Shown in pieces: positions 24,901-33,134 of a DNA stretch of 64,000 nucleotides. Location of the stretch: assembly GCF_029227915.1 (NCBI RefSeq), contig NC_079886.1, positions 23,226,501-23,290,500 of the forward strand. The letters run 5' to 3'. A model generated the notes under the pieces. That model was not told where the DNA came from and did no database searches. It saw only the letters and a list, made by a program, of their open reading frames with translations. Numbering within the stretch: the first letter of the stretch is position 1; every line of letters starts with the position of its first letter. This DNA is from Hydractinia symbiolongicarpus (taxonomy: Eukaryota > Cnidaria > Hydrozoa > Anthoathecata > Hydractiniidae). The position numbers were made by a program, and so were the translations under genes.

Positions 24901-24970
24901 GATGATAACGACTGTAGCGACTAACATAGTGCTGAATGTCACGGATAATTGTTCCTGCAGCTCTTGTCAT
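12981..24970 (-). CDS. PDK: Mitochondrial pyruvate dehydrogenase kinase
   Basis: Complete gene of 12 coding exons, in transcript order: 24970-24865, 21357-21219, 20254-20183, 19186-19123, 18747-18681, 18504-18454, 18311-18219, 15489-15412, 15334-15258, 14908-14702, 14610-14497, 13163-12981 (stop TGA). Phases agree throughout, giving 416 residues (419 if an in-frame ATG at 24979 is used). PDKs phosphorylate and inactivate pyruvate dehydrogenase in the matrix. Visible signatures are an N-terminal helical domain ([11 protein letters not shown]), an H-box region ([11 protein letters not shown]), YVPSHF, the N-box ELMKNAMRAT, the G1 motif [12 protein letters not shown], the G2 motif [16 protein letters not shown] and the C-terminal DW motif (VRDWSS). 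STAP, the GYGYGLP context and the DW tail separate it from BCKDK. The usual Arg of the G1 motif is Cys. Its introns carry many transposons. Confidence 0.95.
13561..14231. mobile_element. 671-bp non-autonomous DNA transposon (MITE)
   Basis: Terminal inverted repeats of about 25 bp: CAGTATACTCTTCAATTAGC on the left against CAGTATTCTCTTCAATAAAC read inward from the right. Several TGTCCGCTAAT words lie near both ends (about 13601, 14081, 14174). There is no meaningful coding capacity. The CAGT terminus is reminiscent of Tc1/mariner-pogo elements. It lies in PDK intron 11. Confidence 0.75.
15505..15527 (+). repeat. Left terminal inverted repeat of the pogo element
   Basis: 23 bp, perfect inverted match to 17859-17881. 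The adjacent TA at 15503-15504 is the presumed target duplication. Confidence 0.9.
15531..15675 (+). repeat. Left subterminal repeats of the pogo element
   Basis: Four copies of CTCTAATTA(TT)AGTACGA-like sequence at 15531-15544, 15582-15599, 15626-15642 and 15658-15675, all on the plus strand. Likely transposase- or accessory-protein-binding sites (inference). Confidence 0.75.
15751..16956 (-). CDS. pogo/Tigger-family DDE transposase
   Basis: An uninterrupted 401-residue ORF. After a basic N-terminus, a CENP-B/Tc5-type DNA-binding segment is visible (residues about 40-107, with [18 protein letters not shown]). A DDE_1 superfamily catalytic core follows: D145 in NMDNTPAF, D259 in [13 protein letters not shown] and D293 in [12 protein letters not shown], the usual pogo DDD set with about 33 residues between the last two. 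The family cuts and pastes DNA at TA targets, consistent with the TA flanks. The tail is acidic (DSDDTEDD). The ORF begins 248 bp from the start of a divergent accessory gene and ends 246 bp from the left end of the element. No stop or frameshift is seen, so activity is possible but untested. Confidence 0.93.
   Translation of the reverse strand: MSTQTKLFGYFQSNVKNQRKRQSTISSYFAPGTGKAGRPITYPLEVENDLIRWILELRDLHVPVSVLALQEKAKGVVQPHNPDFNASRGWVAKFFQRHRLSLHSRTSVSQKLPRQLEESISKFYANAGRFMRIGKYPRSLVGNMDNTPAFFDMVLTKSICKIGSRECVVRTSGNDKKHITIVHSAAADGTLLPPMLIFKGKTERTIGKLRVPEGFVVKTQEKAWMDEDLMIVWLDEIWVKYVKKINKEFGLENSLLTYDAFSAHKTDTVASKLNENKSDALMIPAGCKCQPMDVCINKPFKAILRKCWVEHVNKAVEKMPTPTPSDYKLPPPTRQDMVDWVEKAFQIISDDKDMIMKSFDVCGITTTDPSKVRSGEFYSKCMEKAKTILDSDDTEDDPFTL
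17205..17735 (+). CDS. HIRAN-like accessory protein of the pogo element
   Basis: A 176-residue ORF divergent from the transposase and wholly inside the same inverted repeats. Residues about 25-130 follow a pattern I know from many uncharacterised cnidarian proteins and that resembles the HIRAN domain: [10 protein letters not shown], then [36 protein letters not shown] and a beta strand (ADFVFKT). HIRAN domains in HLTF/Rad5-type proteins bind single-stranded 3' DNA ends, so a role in handling transposon ends is conceivable but is inference. The C-terminus is lysine-rich ([12 protein letters not shown]). The start is the first ATG of the frame, about 40 nt after TGATGCTAGC. Alternative view: a captured host gene fragment. 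Confidence 0.7.
   Translation: MTDDITSLLLLDLEIPIPLEKEFTVPCCIRGYHIYRWKQWKAEIGSILTSEPEVRPGALVEDKYSIAVLDNGQTIGHVPKFLSQLIFFFLKYEGTLSIKVTGERRFSFDLPQGGKIPADFVFKTVDAKLHNQMKEKVLKELENFEGRRKVGINKSLKKKEKKNKKYQKVCFQFFNP
17731..17830 (+). repeat. Right subterminal repeats of the pogo element
   Basis: Three copies of the same motif (17731-17745, 17762-17779, 17812-17830), in the same orientation as the left-end set rather than inverted. Confidence 0.7.
17859..17881 (-). repeat. Right terminal inverted repeat of the pogo element
   Basis: Perfect 23-bp reverse complement of 15505-15527, followed by TA at 17882-17883. Confidence 0.9.
18611..18690. repeat. Short tandem repeat overlapping the PDK exon 5 donor site
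   Basis: About four units of a ~19-bp sequence (TAAAAAATATTGTACC-like). The PDK exon 5 boundary (18681/18680) lies in the last unit, so on the minus strand the donor-like word AGGTAC or a variant recurs every ~19 nt downstream of the true donor. Confidence 0.6.
19622..20092. mobile_element. 467-bp repeat, copy 2, retroposed segment with a 20-bp target duplication
   Basis: Inserted in PDK intron 3. The core 19623-20089 is about 97% identical to 12401-12867. It is bounded by a perfect 20-bp direct repeat, 19602-19621 and 20093-20112 (starting ATTTGGTGCTAG). A duplication this long is typical of LINE-machinery insertion. No poly(A) tract is visible at either edge. Confidence 0.8.
21358..24864 (-). 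other. PDK intron 1, no recognised feature
   Basis: A 3.5-kb AT-rich intron. Only minor local duplications are visible: a repeated GCATTGCATCTTAAATA near 24660-24700, and paired TTTGAAGCC/CATAGCC words at 24735-24815. No coding sequence or full transposon was recognised. Confidence 0.5.
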
Positions 24971-25897
24971 TTTGACCACAGTAGTATTTTAATGTATATG
25001 TGTTTTGTAGCTAGCTAGCTAGCTACACTTAAAAATCCTCGTTAAAATGTTATGCTCTTGAAGTTTCAGAACATTTTTACTCTCTTTTATCAATGCAGTA
25101 ATATCGACTCTCAATGTTTTGTTTAGAGTTGTGTGGCAATAAGTATAAATATTTAACTAGAGTCCATATATAAAAGGAAGAGACTACTATTTAAAAATAT
25201 TAATAAACAATATTTCTTTCTTGAAACATCTCGTCAGATCAAAGACAAGATTTTAAAGCATATAAGATTTTTAGCCCAAAAGTAAATGTGACAATCCTTA
25301 TGAACTTTGAGACCTGCTTGCCTATGCATTTGTTTTGGTGCACCAAGTTGTCAATAATACGTAAACATTTTTGCGTGTTAAATTGCACGTAAAAGGTTTA
25401 CAAAAAGTATAATAAACGAAAAATTTATTGTTAAAAATTAATAAATTTTCTTCAATAAATAGGAATAATATAATGTAAACGTTTGATTTGTGAGCCCTGT
25501 TACAACGATAATCGTACACACCTCTTTTTCCTCCTCTATGGCTCCTCCACTTTTGACGTCATAAAAATGTGTCAGAATGACGATGCACACCAACCATAGA
25601 ACTCTTAATGAGAATAACGTCACACTCAGGACATCCAAAAGATAGGACAAAAACCACTACAATTGTATTCAAAAGCGCCTATTAATAAGTTCATCCTCAA
25701 TTTGTATAGACAGCTGAAAAAAACAATTTTATGGTTGAACGAGGTATATATAAAAGCGAAAGTTTGAACTTTAACTTCCGGCTTTCATTTCACGCGCGGT
25801 TTATTGATTCAAAGAACCGATATTGAAATTACTGTCTGATAATGCAGTACCTTTTACATACTAATTTATGCACATGAACAAAAAAATATATAATATA

Positions 25898-25950
25898 TAG
25901 AATAATCTGAGCGTAAAATATATATTATATTTTACGCTCAGATTATTCTA
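25898..25950. repeat. Perfect 25-bp inverted repeat with a 3-nt loop
   Basis: Arms 25898-25922 and 25926-25950 (left arm starting TAGAATAATCTGAGCG) pair perfectly. It lies about 930 bp upstream of the PDK start codon. The rest of 24980-26767 holds nothing recognised. Confidence 0.8.
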
Positions 25951-26767
25951 CTCGAAAATCAGGCCAGACAGAAATGTCTTAATTAGCTTAAGTCCTGCTC
26001 TAAGCTGAAACACGCATACAGCGTGCAGGTTTTGTCAGTTGCTGCGTCAGAAAATTGCTAATAAACTTGTTTCAAGACATGCAGCCACCTGTTTAAATAG
26101 CCAACTTTACACGACACCAGTTTATTATAAGCGATTGCGTGTTAGAAACATGTTTGTTAACATGCATTTACAGATGTTATCGCCACCCCCTTTGTATGAA
26201 ATAAAAATATTAAAAATATTAAAAATATTATTCCGTTGTAAGACATTATAATAAAAATTAGGAACAAAAATTACGATTCAAATTTTGCTTGTTTTTTACG
26301 TGTAGCACGATATTTTAATTCGCGTGGGGTGAATTTTTTGAAAATAAAAAAATTTGTATGTAGGTATATTTAGCATAAAAAAGGCATAGTTACAAAAGTT
26401 TCCATAGACTTATATAATATACGTAACATTACAATACATATATACATATATTATATACGTAACATATACATACAATACTACGGATTAATTGCAACTTTCC
26501 TTACTAAGCCAGGTGGTCTTATCATCGAGAACCTGTTTCTACGCAAAGCGTAGTTCCGCGGTGCCTGTTTGTGGGAAGGTAGCTATTTACTATTTAACGT
26601 TACAAACAAGTTTATTAACATCAAATATATCCTAATCAATATAGCTATGTATAAATAACAAAAGTATAATGAAATTAAAAAAATGAGAATGAAATTAAAA
26701 TTAAAGAGAAAGAATTCAAATTAGAAGAAAGACGTTTCGCTATCAAATTCAAATAAAAGTAGATTTT

Positions 26768-27169
26768 TCAATTTACATCGAAATATGTTCTCCGAAGTAG
26801 ATACAAAAATTGACTTCTTAATTGACTGTTTTTAGTTTTCCTAAATGGTGGATAGTATTGACCTGCAGAACTTGTCGTGTATTTCTTATGAGAAATGTGA
26901 AAGGTGTTAGAAAATAATTTAGGTGTATCATTATTTTTTGCTTTGTACATGAAACAAAGCGTTTGAAAGATATTTAGTTGAGATACATTCAAGGCTTTCA
27001 TGGACTGAAGTAATGGTCTGGAATGAGTCAGCCTATATTTAAAAGTGATTATTCTTGCAGCATGTTTTGTCAAACAAAAATCATTAATATTAAATTTAAT
27101 TTCAGAAATTCTGTCCACCTCAAACCTTTTTTTATAATGGACACCATACGCACGTTCTCGTACATTCAT
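26768..27169 (-). pseudogene. 5'-truncated non-LTR retrotransposon (LINE) fragment, C-terminal end of the pol protein
   Basis: A 133-codon open stretch whose middle has the conserved tail of LINE reverse-transcriptase proteins: AARIITFKYRLTHSRPLLQS, then SQLNIFQTLCFMYKAKN, LFSNTFHISHKKYTT and the proline/arginine stretch PPFRKTKNSQ. Endonuclease and catalytic RT domains are absent, as expected for a 5'-truncated copy. The first residues may come from flanking DNA. No clear poly(A) tail or target duplication was found. Confidence 0.75.
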
Positions 27170-27534
27170 ACATACAAGAATCGTACATTCGCGCGTTGTG
27201 GCAAACTTGATACAAATATATCGTTTTTGTTATTTGAGCATGGCAGTCAGACAGGCAAAGTACAGCTAAATTATCGAGGAGAAAACTGTTGAAGCTGTTA
27301 TAACATGGGAGAAAGTGAACAACAACAAGAAAGTGAAGGATGCAGTGCAGATTTCTTGAATACAAAAAAACATTTGTAAACAATGAAGTGAATATTTTAG
27401 AGTATTCAACTTTCTCGAAAAAACATTTTTGATGTCTGGTGTTCGGGCCCCAGCATGACTCTTAATATATTTTTAAAATTTCGGAAATTGAGCCTTGATC
27501 ATCTCTTCTAAAACGCAGAATTTTGGGAAACAGC

Positions 27535-27612
27535 ATTCTCGTCCCCAGAGCTCTTTGAGAATAAAACCTCGAAAGTTTCGAGTTTATCTCAAAGAGCTCT
27601 GGGGTCGAGAAT
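27535..27612. repeat. 78-bp imperfect hairpin element
   Basis: Arms of about 36 bp (ATTCTCGTCCCCAGAGCTC... against its reverse complement) meet almost without a loop, with one mismatch and small indels. The CTCTGGGGACGAGAAT end is, from memory, a common motif in cnidarian miniature repeats. Confidence 0.75.
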
Positions 27613-28100
27613 ATTTGTTGTGACTGATTTAAACTTTATTTTGTTTATAAAATTTTCCTTCATGTGTATTTGAATGAATTCGTATACTCCCTTTTTCTTT
27701 GAGACAAAAAATAGGCGTCTTCTAGCGAGTTTTTTTGACGCCCAGGAACATTTTATCGAGAGTGGTGCGTTAAAAGGGACAGCTGAAACAGAAAGAGCGC
27801 TAAATTTCATATTTATGGCAACCTAAATTATTTTTGTTGTCTGCGTGAAAATTACAGGACAGTTCAATGCGCGAAATAAAAGTTTCGAAAATGACTTTTC
27901 GCTAAAATTATGGAATTTTTGGATAACCAAAAATAATTTTTATTTTTTCTTCTTGTGTTTTTCTCGGAATTTTTGTTCGTAGTTTATAAAAATAATCATC
28001 GATATCTGTGATATGAGCAAGTTCAAATAAAGATTACCTTTTCTCAATGAATTGGTCCCAAAAATAAAATTGCAGAAAAATGCTAGCAGATTCGCAAATA

Positions 28101-28667
28101 TACCTTATTCCATGAAAATAACGGGTCAAGATATTAACGCAAATTAAATTAACGGTCATGAAATTAACGCAGTTCAATAAAATTATTTTTAAAAATGCAT
28201 TTAATTAACGCGAATTTGAGAATATGCGATTTCACACGAAGCAAAAATTACGGCAACAGTCGAATTCACGGTAATGAAGCGATCTCATCTATTACGGGGC
28301 GGTTTGGAAATCGAAATAAAAGTTTTTGTTGCTACGAAAGATAATGTTAAAAATTCAAAAAATTTGAAAAAAAGAGTGCTTTCAGTTAATTTTCCACTTA
28401 GATTAGAGTATAAAGATTATAAGAAGGATTATAAGAAGAATTTTAAAACAGATCGCTAAAAAAGAAAACACTGTTGAGCTATCGTCCGATGAGAATGAAA
28501 TAGTAGAAAATTTGTAAAAATATTGAATTTTTATGTTTTTTAGGTTTTTTATATATTATAAAAAAGTCACTAAATTAACACTATTTTAATTAACATTCAT
28601 TAAATTAACGCAAATTTTTAAAAAACCGCGTTAAATTCATGACTCGTTAATTTCATGAAATAAGGTA
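28101..28667. mobile_element. 567-bp non-autonomous DNA transposon related to the two-gene pogo element
   Basis: Terminal inverted repeats of 40 bp, 34 of 40 positions matching (28101-28140 and 28628-28667), start TACCTTATT and include TA at each end. ATTAACG(C)-type words recur in direct orientation near both ends (about 28133, 28163, 28204, 28604), mirroring the subterminal layout of the element at 15.5-17.9 kb. The interior holds a remnant of a HIRAN-like ORF. Confidence 0.75.
28274..28517 (+). pseudogene. Remnant of a HIRAN-like accessory ORF inside the MITE
   Basis: The segment SHLLRGGLEIEIKVFVATKD followed by a lysine-rich NSKNLKK stretch matches the C-terminal pattern of the HIRAN-like accessory family (DLPQGG/GGLEIPC..F..). 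The frame breaks near 28450, and an acidic tail continues in another frame to a TAA at about 28517. N-terminal parts are deleted. As in the intact element, the remnant sits near the right inverted repeat on the plus strand. Confidence 0.5.
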
Positions 28668-28705
28668 AGCATTTGTAAAAAAAATTAAACGGTTTATATC
28701 TCAAA

Positions 28706-29092
28706 TGTCTTTTACGATACTAAATATGTAGCTAGTTAAAATAATTTTGGTAAAATACATTAAATAAATATATATAGATTAAGTAAGCATAGATAAAAAT
28801 TAGATATACAGATAAAGTTAACCAAGGAGGTTTTTAAACCTCCTTCATTTAACATACCCTAATGCTCAATGAGTTACTATAAATTAGACAATATATTATA
28901 ACAAAATCATTGGGAGGCATAAATCAAACAGTCTTTTACCATACTATATATGTAGCTAGTTTAAATAACTATTGGTAAAATCATTAAATAAAAATATATA
29001 GACAAAATAAATACAGATAAAAATTAGATATACAAATAAATTTAACATACCCTAATGCTCAATGAGTTACAAAACGAGACAATATATTATAA
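28706..29092. repeat. Tandem duplication of ~200 bp downstream of the NLR-like gene
   Basis: Two diverged copies (about 28706-28899 and 28930-29092) share TATGTAGCTAGTT, AAAAATTAGATATACA and CCTAATGCTCAATGAGTTAC. The first has an extra palindrome (AAGGAGGTTT-TT-AAACCTCCTT, 28824-28845) flanked by TTAAC on both sides. Confidence 0.75.
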
Positions 29093-29267
29093 CTAGACGG
29101 AAATAATTATGTTTTTTTTCTCCAGAAAATGAAAAATACTCCAGATGATAAGATCTAGTGGATACCCTTAAAACAACGATAATATATATTATATAAACGT
29201 GATAAAAACTTAGTATATTAAACATAATCTTATGTTAGTTGGTTAAAAATAAATTCATTGTTAAGTA

Positions 29268-32200
29268 TCAAACATTGCTCATATACTGTGCATATATTGT
29301 GTTCATTTCGCCAATTAATTCCTGCGGTTTTAAAAAATATTCGTCAAATATCAAACACTCGTCCGAATAATCTTCCTTGTGCTCTCGCATTCCACTTGTA
29401 AGATTTGTCTTAAGTATGTCGTGCCTAAAAAGAAACTCGATTACTCTAGACGTTCTGACTGTGGATGGACTCGCTTCTCCCAACATTGCCTTTTTTCTTT
29501 CGTATACGTCTTCCAGCAACTGCCTGCTGTTCTTGTGATTTTTCAATTCGTCCTGACACACAGCAAGCACATGTTGCGTGGTCAGCAATATTCGGTGATT
29601 ATTTTTAAACGATGACGTAATCATTTTGAGATTCTCTTCGAACAGTTTCACAGCCTGTGTGGTGCTTCCTTTTCTCCAGTAACACACAGCTATCAAATGC
29701 TTCAATCTTACGAGCTCGTAACTATCACAGACTTCTTCCATGTTCGCTTGTAATATTTCCAATGCTTCAGATGTTTTGTTTAGTTGCAAATGACAAAACC
29801 CGATTAAATATTTCGTTCTTAAAATTATAGGATTTGTTTTCTGAAAGCCTTGTTGTACATCTAAGTTTTGGAGAAAAACTGACAAAGCCCGACTGTACTC
29901 CTCTCTACATATCAAAAACAAACCGATAGTGTGCCGACATAAGTATTCATCGAGATCAATTTTTTCGAGTAGTTCCTCATCCTGGTTACGATTGCAGTCT
30001 TCAAGTTCTTCGCTTCGTTTTCCTTGCAGTTTCATACACAAAGCTACCATATTGCGACTTCTTATACTTCTAGGGCTCAATTCACCAAGTTTCTCTTTCT
30101 CCTTTGCGTAATTATCTTGAAACATCTGGGAAGCTTCCATGTATTTACCACAGAATAACAAGCACCACGCAATCATACCACATGTAGCCAGAGTATTCGG
30201 ACTATCTTTAATCAGCTGTATTTCTTTTTTACGGATTTCCCGAAACATGGCCAATGCTCTTTCGTACAAGCCTTGCTCCAACAAACACCAACAAACTCGA
30301 AACTGTGTTATCAACGTTGACGGATTCTTCTCGGTATATACTTTAACTTTCTGTAGATACAAGTTGTAGAACTGTTCATACGCATTAGCAAATTTTCCTT
30401 GAAATTGTAAACACATCGCCATGACATGTTTCGTTCTTAGTGTTTTGGGATGGTCGTCTGTGATTAGAGCCTTTTGAATATCATAGTTTTCCGTCAGAAT
30501 TGCCAAAGCGTCCTCGTATTTGCCTTCGGCGTTGACACATCTCGCCATGTTATGCCGACTTCTTATCGTGGCTGGGTTATGCGCACCATGAATCTCCTTC
30601 TGTATCTCATAATTCTCTTTAAATATTTCAAACGCGTCCCACCCTCTACCCTTTCTTAGTAAATATATTGCTACCATATGTTTTGAGAGCAAGGTACTTG
30701 GATGGCTTCTTCCCAGTATCGAAGTTTGGAGTTCACAGTTTTCCTTGAAAATATCGTGTGCTTTCAAGTAATGGCCTAAATCTTGTAAACAAACTCCTAT
30801 CATGTGATTTGTTAGAAGCGGGTTTGTATCTTTTTCAGGTAATATTATTTTCTCGACTCTGTGAATATCTTGAAACAGTTCTAGTGATTTTAAATAATGA
30901 CCTTGATTTCTCAAACACATAGCCGTCATGTATTTACTTCTCAAAGTGCGCAAATCATTTTTTCCATATTTCCTCTCATCAGATTTACAATTTTCCTCGA
31001 ACTTTGACAAAGCTATAGCATAGCGTCCTTGATCTAGAACGCACATGGCTATTAAATGTTTCGTTTCCGAATTTTCCTCAGCACTGATTTCATCCAACAG
31101 CCCCAAGGCTTTTTCATACTTACCTTGCAAACGAAAACATTTCGCAATGTAACGTTTGGTATTAATCAATTCTGCTTTGTTATTAAACTTCTTCTCATGG
31201 GTGAAATATTCTTTTAGAATGTCCATCAAGGTACTGTAAGTTCCTCTGTTAACCAACACATGAAAGACAGAGCTTTTCAATCGCTCAAGTTCAATCATAA
31301 CCTTCTCCGACTGTGTATTGCCTTTAATCAGGTAAAGTATATGATGAAGCCAGTCTCCATCCGTGTAAATCAATGTATCACCAACAAGTTGTCGCTGAAT
31401 GGAGTCGTGTGTGTTACCTTGGCCATACAAAGACAGGATGGTATTAAGTAGCTTTTTCACATAAAAACAATTCTGGTCTTCTTTTAGTGATATATTCACA
31501 ACGTTGCTACCACCCACTAGCAATTCTTCGGCAAAAAATAGAAATTTCTCTCCATTCGTGCAATCTGTCAAGGCAATTTCTTCACTCAATTGCACCACCA
31601 ATTGTATCAATGAGTGCATTGTGTAAAACACCTTTCCATCCTTCGTCGCCTTCATTTGAACAAACGAATTATCCTCCAATACATCAATAACATCAAACAT
31701 GTCGAATCCTGCGCTTTCACATAACTTTACTAATATATCTTCTTCCAGTCGCTTCCCATCTATGCGGCTCATGGCATTTAAAAGGAGCATGCTCATCGCA
31801 GCTTCGTTATGGTTACTAACAGTCAGTAGAGAGGTGTTGAAAGCAGCTAAAACTGTCTTTGCGTAACCTGTATTCGCAGTGACGGATCTCTCTAATATTT
31901 TTCTTGCATTTTGTTTAAAGATTTCCAAAAATTTTTGGCAGGAAATATTGCGACGTTTCATGAAAGAAGCTGTAATCTGCAGAGCAAGCGGGTGATACTC
32001 CAAGGTCTCCGCTAGACTTTTTTTAGAGAACATGTCATCAAATTTGGTGTCTTCTAAATTTTCAGTCAGGAATGTAACAGCCTCTTCTTCGGAAAAAATG
32101 TCGAGTTCAAACTTTGCAATGCGCCCACCCCAGTCTTTATTCTGAGATGTGATTAAGATTTTGGGCGGAAACTCAAGACTATCATCAGGCAGGAACATTT

Positions 32201-33134
32201 TAATGTCAGTAAAATGTCTCACGTTGTCGAAGATAAACAGTGCTTTTTGATTGGTAAAGTACTGAAAGATTTTTTTCACTAAAACTTTCATGCTCAACTG
32301 CTGTCCTTCTTCATCTGTTAGCTTCTGTTTCAAATACTGCGCAATATCACGGAAGCTTTCCTCGATTGTGTTTCTAGATTCTGCATTCAGCCACAAAAGA
32401 TTTCCATCGTAATTGGCGCTCTGTTCTTGACAATACGCTTTGCACAATTCAGTTTTACCAACACCAGCAAAAGCGCATACGGCAGCACCCAGGGTAGATT
32501 CTTCCATCAGGATAACGTGAAGATCTTGTAATTCCTTATCCCGTCCAAAAAACGTCGTCACCGGGTCAAAAACTTCCCATTTCTTACCGCGGACAGATTT
32601 TGGAAGAACAGGAGTATTCTTGATATCCTGCATCAAATTTACATCACCACCTAATGATATTGCAGCGCGTTCAAACATGATCCAGTGTTGTTCAAAATCA
32701 GGATCGGAAACTTCTAGATTAAGATGTTGCACGTTGTTTCTTGCATGGTATATGCGAAGAATGCTAGCAGCACGGCTGTTGTCGCCATCATCAGGGCTTC
32801 CTACCCATCCGTTTACTGGTATTTCCGTACCCAAACAAAACTTCTTCAGTAAAATAAACAAAAGAGAAACGTCAAACTTTGAGGAGTCCACGAGGTGATT
32901 TGACGGGTATAAAAGTTTCCACTGCAAGGTGTTTATTTTCTTCTGTCTTCTCAACTCGCTTAGATGGCCTTTTTTTTTCTTTAACTGATTGAACAATGTG
33001 CTTGGTGAATTACTAAACGTTTTGTGGAATTCATTTCGAAGCAATAGTGTAGACAATTCTAACATGCGTTTTAACTTTAAATGATTTTCAGTCTTTTTAG
33101 GATCATATTCCGCTGTTTGCTCTACACTCGCCAT
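29268..33134 (-). CDS. HEPN / NB-ARC / TPR STAND ATPase, NLR-like immune receptor
   Basis: A single uninterrupted ORF of 1,288 residues. Residues ~25-165 form a DZIP3/hRUL138-like HEPN domain with an R-x4-H motif (R132, H137 in ARNNVQHLN). Residues ~195-400 form an NB-ARC/NACHT-type ATPase: P-loop AFAGVGKTEL (221-230), Walker B ALFIFDNV (298-305), a sensor-like ILITSQNKDWGG (326-337) and a GLPL-type HPLALQ (381-386). A winged-helix-like region follows. About 14 tetratricopeptide repeats of ~42 residues run from ~660 to ~1215 (AMCLQFQGKF, ARCVNAEGKY, AWCLLFCGKY). Such STAND proteins oligomerise on ligand sensing; HEPN domains are often RNases or adaptors. The ligand is unknown. The coding part is intronless, but CGCAG just upstream of the ATG could be the acceptor of a 5' UTR intron. 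Confidence 0.9.
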   Translation of the reverse strand: MASVEQTAEYDPKKTENHLKLKRMLELSTLLLRNEFHKTFSNSPSTLFNQLKKKKGHLSELRRQKKINTLQWKLLYPSNHLVDSSKFDVSLLFILLKKFCLGTEIPVNGWVGSPDDGDNSRAASILRIYHARNNVQHLNLEVSDPDFEQHWIMFERAAISLGGDVNLMQDIKNTPVLPKSVRGKKWEVFDPVTTFFGRDKELQDLHVILMEESTLGAAVCAFAGVGKTELCKAYCQEQSANYDGNLLWLNAESRNTIEESFRDIAQYLKQKLTDEEGQQLSMKVLVKKIFQYFTNQKALFIFDNVRHFTDIKMFLPDDSLEFPPKILITSQNKDWGGRIAKFELDIFSEEEAVTFLTENLEDTKFDDMFSKKSLAETLEYHPLALQITASFMKRRNISCQKFLEIFKQNARKILERSVTANTGYAKTVLAAFNTSLLTVSNHNEAAMSMLLLNAMSRIDGKRLEEDILVKLCESAGFDMFDVIDVLEDNSFVQMKATKDGKVFYTMHSLIQLVVQLSEEIALTDCTNGEKFLFFAEELLVGGSNVVNISLKEDQNCFYVKKLLNTILSLYGQGNTHDSIQRQLVGDTLIYTDGDWLHHILYLIKGNTQSEKVMIELERLKSSVFHVLVNRGTYSTLMDILKEYFTHEKKFNNKAELINTKRYIAKCFRLQGKYEKALGLLDEISAEENSETKHLIAMCVLDQGRYAIALSKFEENCKSDERKYGKNDLRTLRSKYMTAMCLRNQGHYLKSLELFQDIHRVEKIILPEKDTNPLLTNHMIGVCLQDLGHYLKAHDIFKENCELQTSILGRSHPSTLLSKHMVAIYLLRKGRGWDAFEIFKENYEIQKEIHGAHNPATIRSRHNMARCVNAEGKYEDALAILTENYDIQKALITDDHPKTLRTKHVMAMCLQFQGKFANAYEQFYNLYLQKVKVYTEKNPSTLITQFRVCWCLLEQGLYERALAMFREIRKKEIQLIKDSPNTLATCGMIAWCLLFCGKYMEASQMFQDNYAKEKEKLGELSPRSIRSRNMVALCMKLQGKRSEELEDCNRNQDEELLEKIDLDEYLCRHTIGLFLICREEYSRALSVFLQNLDVQQGFQKTNPIILRTKYLIGFCHLQLNKTSEALEILQANMEEVCDSYELVRLKHLIAVCYWRKGSTTQAVKLFEENLKMITSSFKNNHRILLTTQHVLAVCQDELKNHKNSRQLLEDVYERKKAMLGEASPSTVRTSRVIEFLFRHDILKTNLTSGMREHKEDYSDECLIFDEYFLKPQELIGEMNTIYAQYMSNV

